A stretch of 35,569 nt of DNA from Pantoea brenneri. GTDB taxonomy: Bacteria; Pseudomonadota; Gammaproteobacteria; Enterobacterales; Enterobacteriaceae. The DNA lies in NCBI GenBank assembly GCA_002095305.1, contig MIEI01000050.1, positions 1-35,569 on the forward strand, in the 5' to 3' direction. Positions 35,020 to 35,569 of this stretch are shown here, one piece after another (position 1 is the stretch's first letter; each line of letters starts with the position of its first letter). Position numbers and translations under genes: made by a program. The notes beneath the pieces were generated by a model. It was not told the origin of the DNA. It ran no database searches and saw only the letters and a program-made list of their open reading frames with translations.

Positions 35020-35569
35020 TTATTGTGTTGCTGTGGTTTTGTTGAGTGTCTGATCAAAAATTTCACGCCACTGCTTTAATTGCATTTCCGTATCACGGAT
35101 CCCGCGTTTATGGTGAAACCGGCCTTTACGGGGGTGAAATTTGATCTGCCATTCCGGGCATTCAATATCTTTCACTTGGATAAAGAACCCTGAGTTTTCG
35201 AAATTTTTAAGGCGGGTAAGGTTGTTTTGACCTTTAGCTCCTGCCATACCGACTAAATCGAAAAGCTACGATTTCACCTCCAACGGCTAAGTGATATCGC
35301 CAGCCTTTGACGTCACTAAACTTGTAAGCTTTCTTGCGCTTACCAGCTTCAAGCGTCAAAAGCTCACGATTCGTATCAATGGTCATTTTGATGTCCTGAA
35401 ATTCATGGCTCCACAATCTGTTGTCATTGACGTTCAGCAGGTCGATAGTTGAGGCGTTTGCTCTTTTGTGTGTGTACGACACATATGCCGTAAGGAGTAA
35501 GAAGAATGCAGGTAATGTCCACATGAACAGGAACCCTGCAGTGTCTTTTGGATTTGAATCAGTCAGTAT
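35020..35569 (-). pseudogene. DUF4755-like protein, frameshifted and running off the window
   Basis: Two overlapping frames together make one protein. The upstream part reads in frame from the window edge ('TDSNPKDTAGFLFMWTLPAF', a likely membrane helix) through 'LLNVNDNRLWSHEFQDIKM' and 'RKKAYKFSDVKGWRY' to 'GGEIVAF', then stops. The second part continues with 'GMAGAKGQNNL' and 'GFFIQVKDIECPEWQIKFHP' to the stop near 35020. I associate this pattern with DUF4755 proteins, from memory. An extra T in a TTTT run (A4 at 35261–35264 on the plus strand) explains the shift: with three, the frame reads 'VAFDLVGMAGAKGQ'. The true start may lie beyond the window. Function unknown. Confidence 0.65.

Overview
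The window looks like chromosome of a GC-rich member of the Enterobacterales, most likely Erwiniaceae (Erwinia/Pantoea type). The placement rests on the conserved block micF – ompC-type porin – apbE – alkB – yojI, which follows the E. coli order but lacks ada, and on gene content. The family-level assignment is inference. About 32.3 kb has ordinary GC-rich enterobacterial composition. The last 3 kb is clearly AT-rich and looks acquired.

Region 1 (1–24821) is a type 1 secretion and surface adhesin locus. It starts inside a giant BapA-like adhesin whose 5' end lies outside the window. The adhesin has 55 Ig-like repeats visible here and a C-terminal secretion-type domain. It is followed by a second, much smaller Ig-repeat protein (639 aa, five repeats), and then by the exporter: a TolC-family outer membrane protein, a LapB/HlyB-type ABC transporter with a degenerate C39-like domain, and an HlyD-family adaptor. 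The adhesin carries two single-base deletions (about 8331 and 12946) and the outer membrane protein an in-frame amber codon (20355). As written, the system is therefore broken in three places.

Region 2 (25004–31777) is core genome. It holds the antisense sRNA micF, divergent from an ompC-type porin with its conserved leader; two small minus-strand ORFs too short for routine callers; apbE and alkB overlapping by one base; yojI, an ABC transporter with a single-base frameshift; an EntD-type phosphopantetheinyl transferase; and a 67-aa unknown.

Region 3 (31778–32911) is mostly non-coding. It has a two-copy 32-bp tandem repeat, a tiny acidic 26-aa ORF with its own promoter-like sequence and terminator, and a perfect four-tract GGGTT G-quadruplex motif in AT-rich DNA.

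Region 4 (32912–35569) is an accessory module. A 314-aa protein joins an N-terminal hydrophobic region to a zincin-like HEQVH domain. It overlaps by four bases a 90-aa probable immunity protein. Converging on the pair are a two-helix membrane protein, a lipoprotein and a frameshifted DUF4755-like gene that runs off the window end. This toxin/immunity pair is the best candidate for a poorly described system.

Several single-base indels in unrelated genes (adhesin twice, yojI, DUF4755-like) raise the possibility of consensus errors in the assembly, so the frameshifts should be confirmed before being read as biology.
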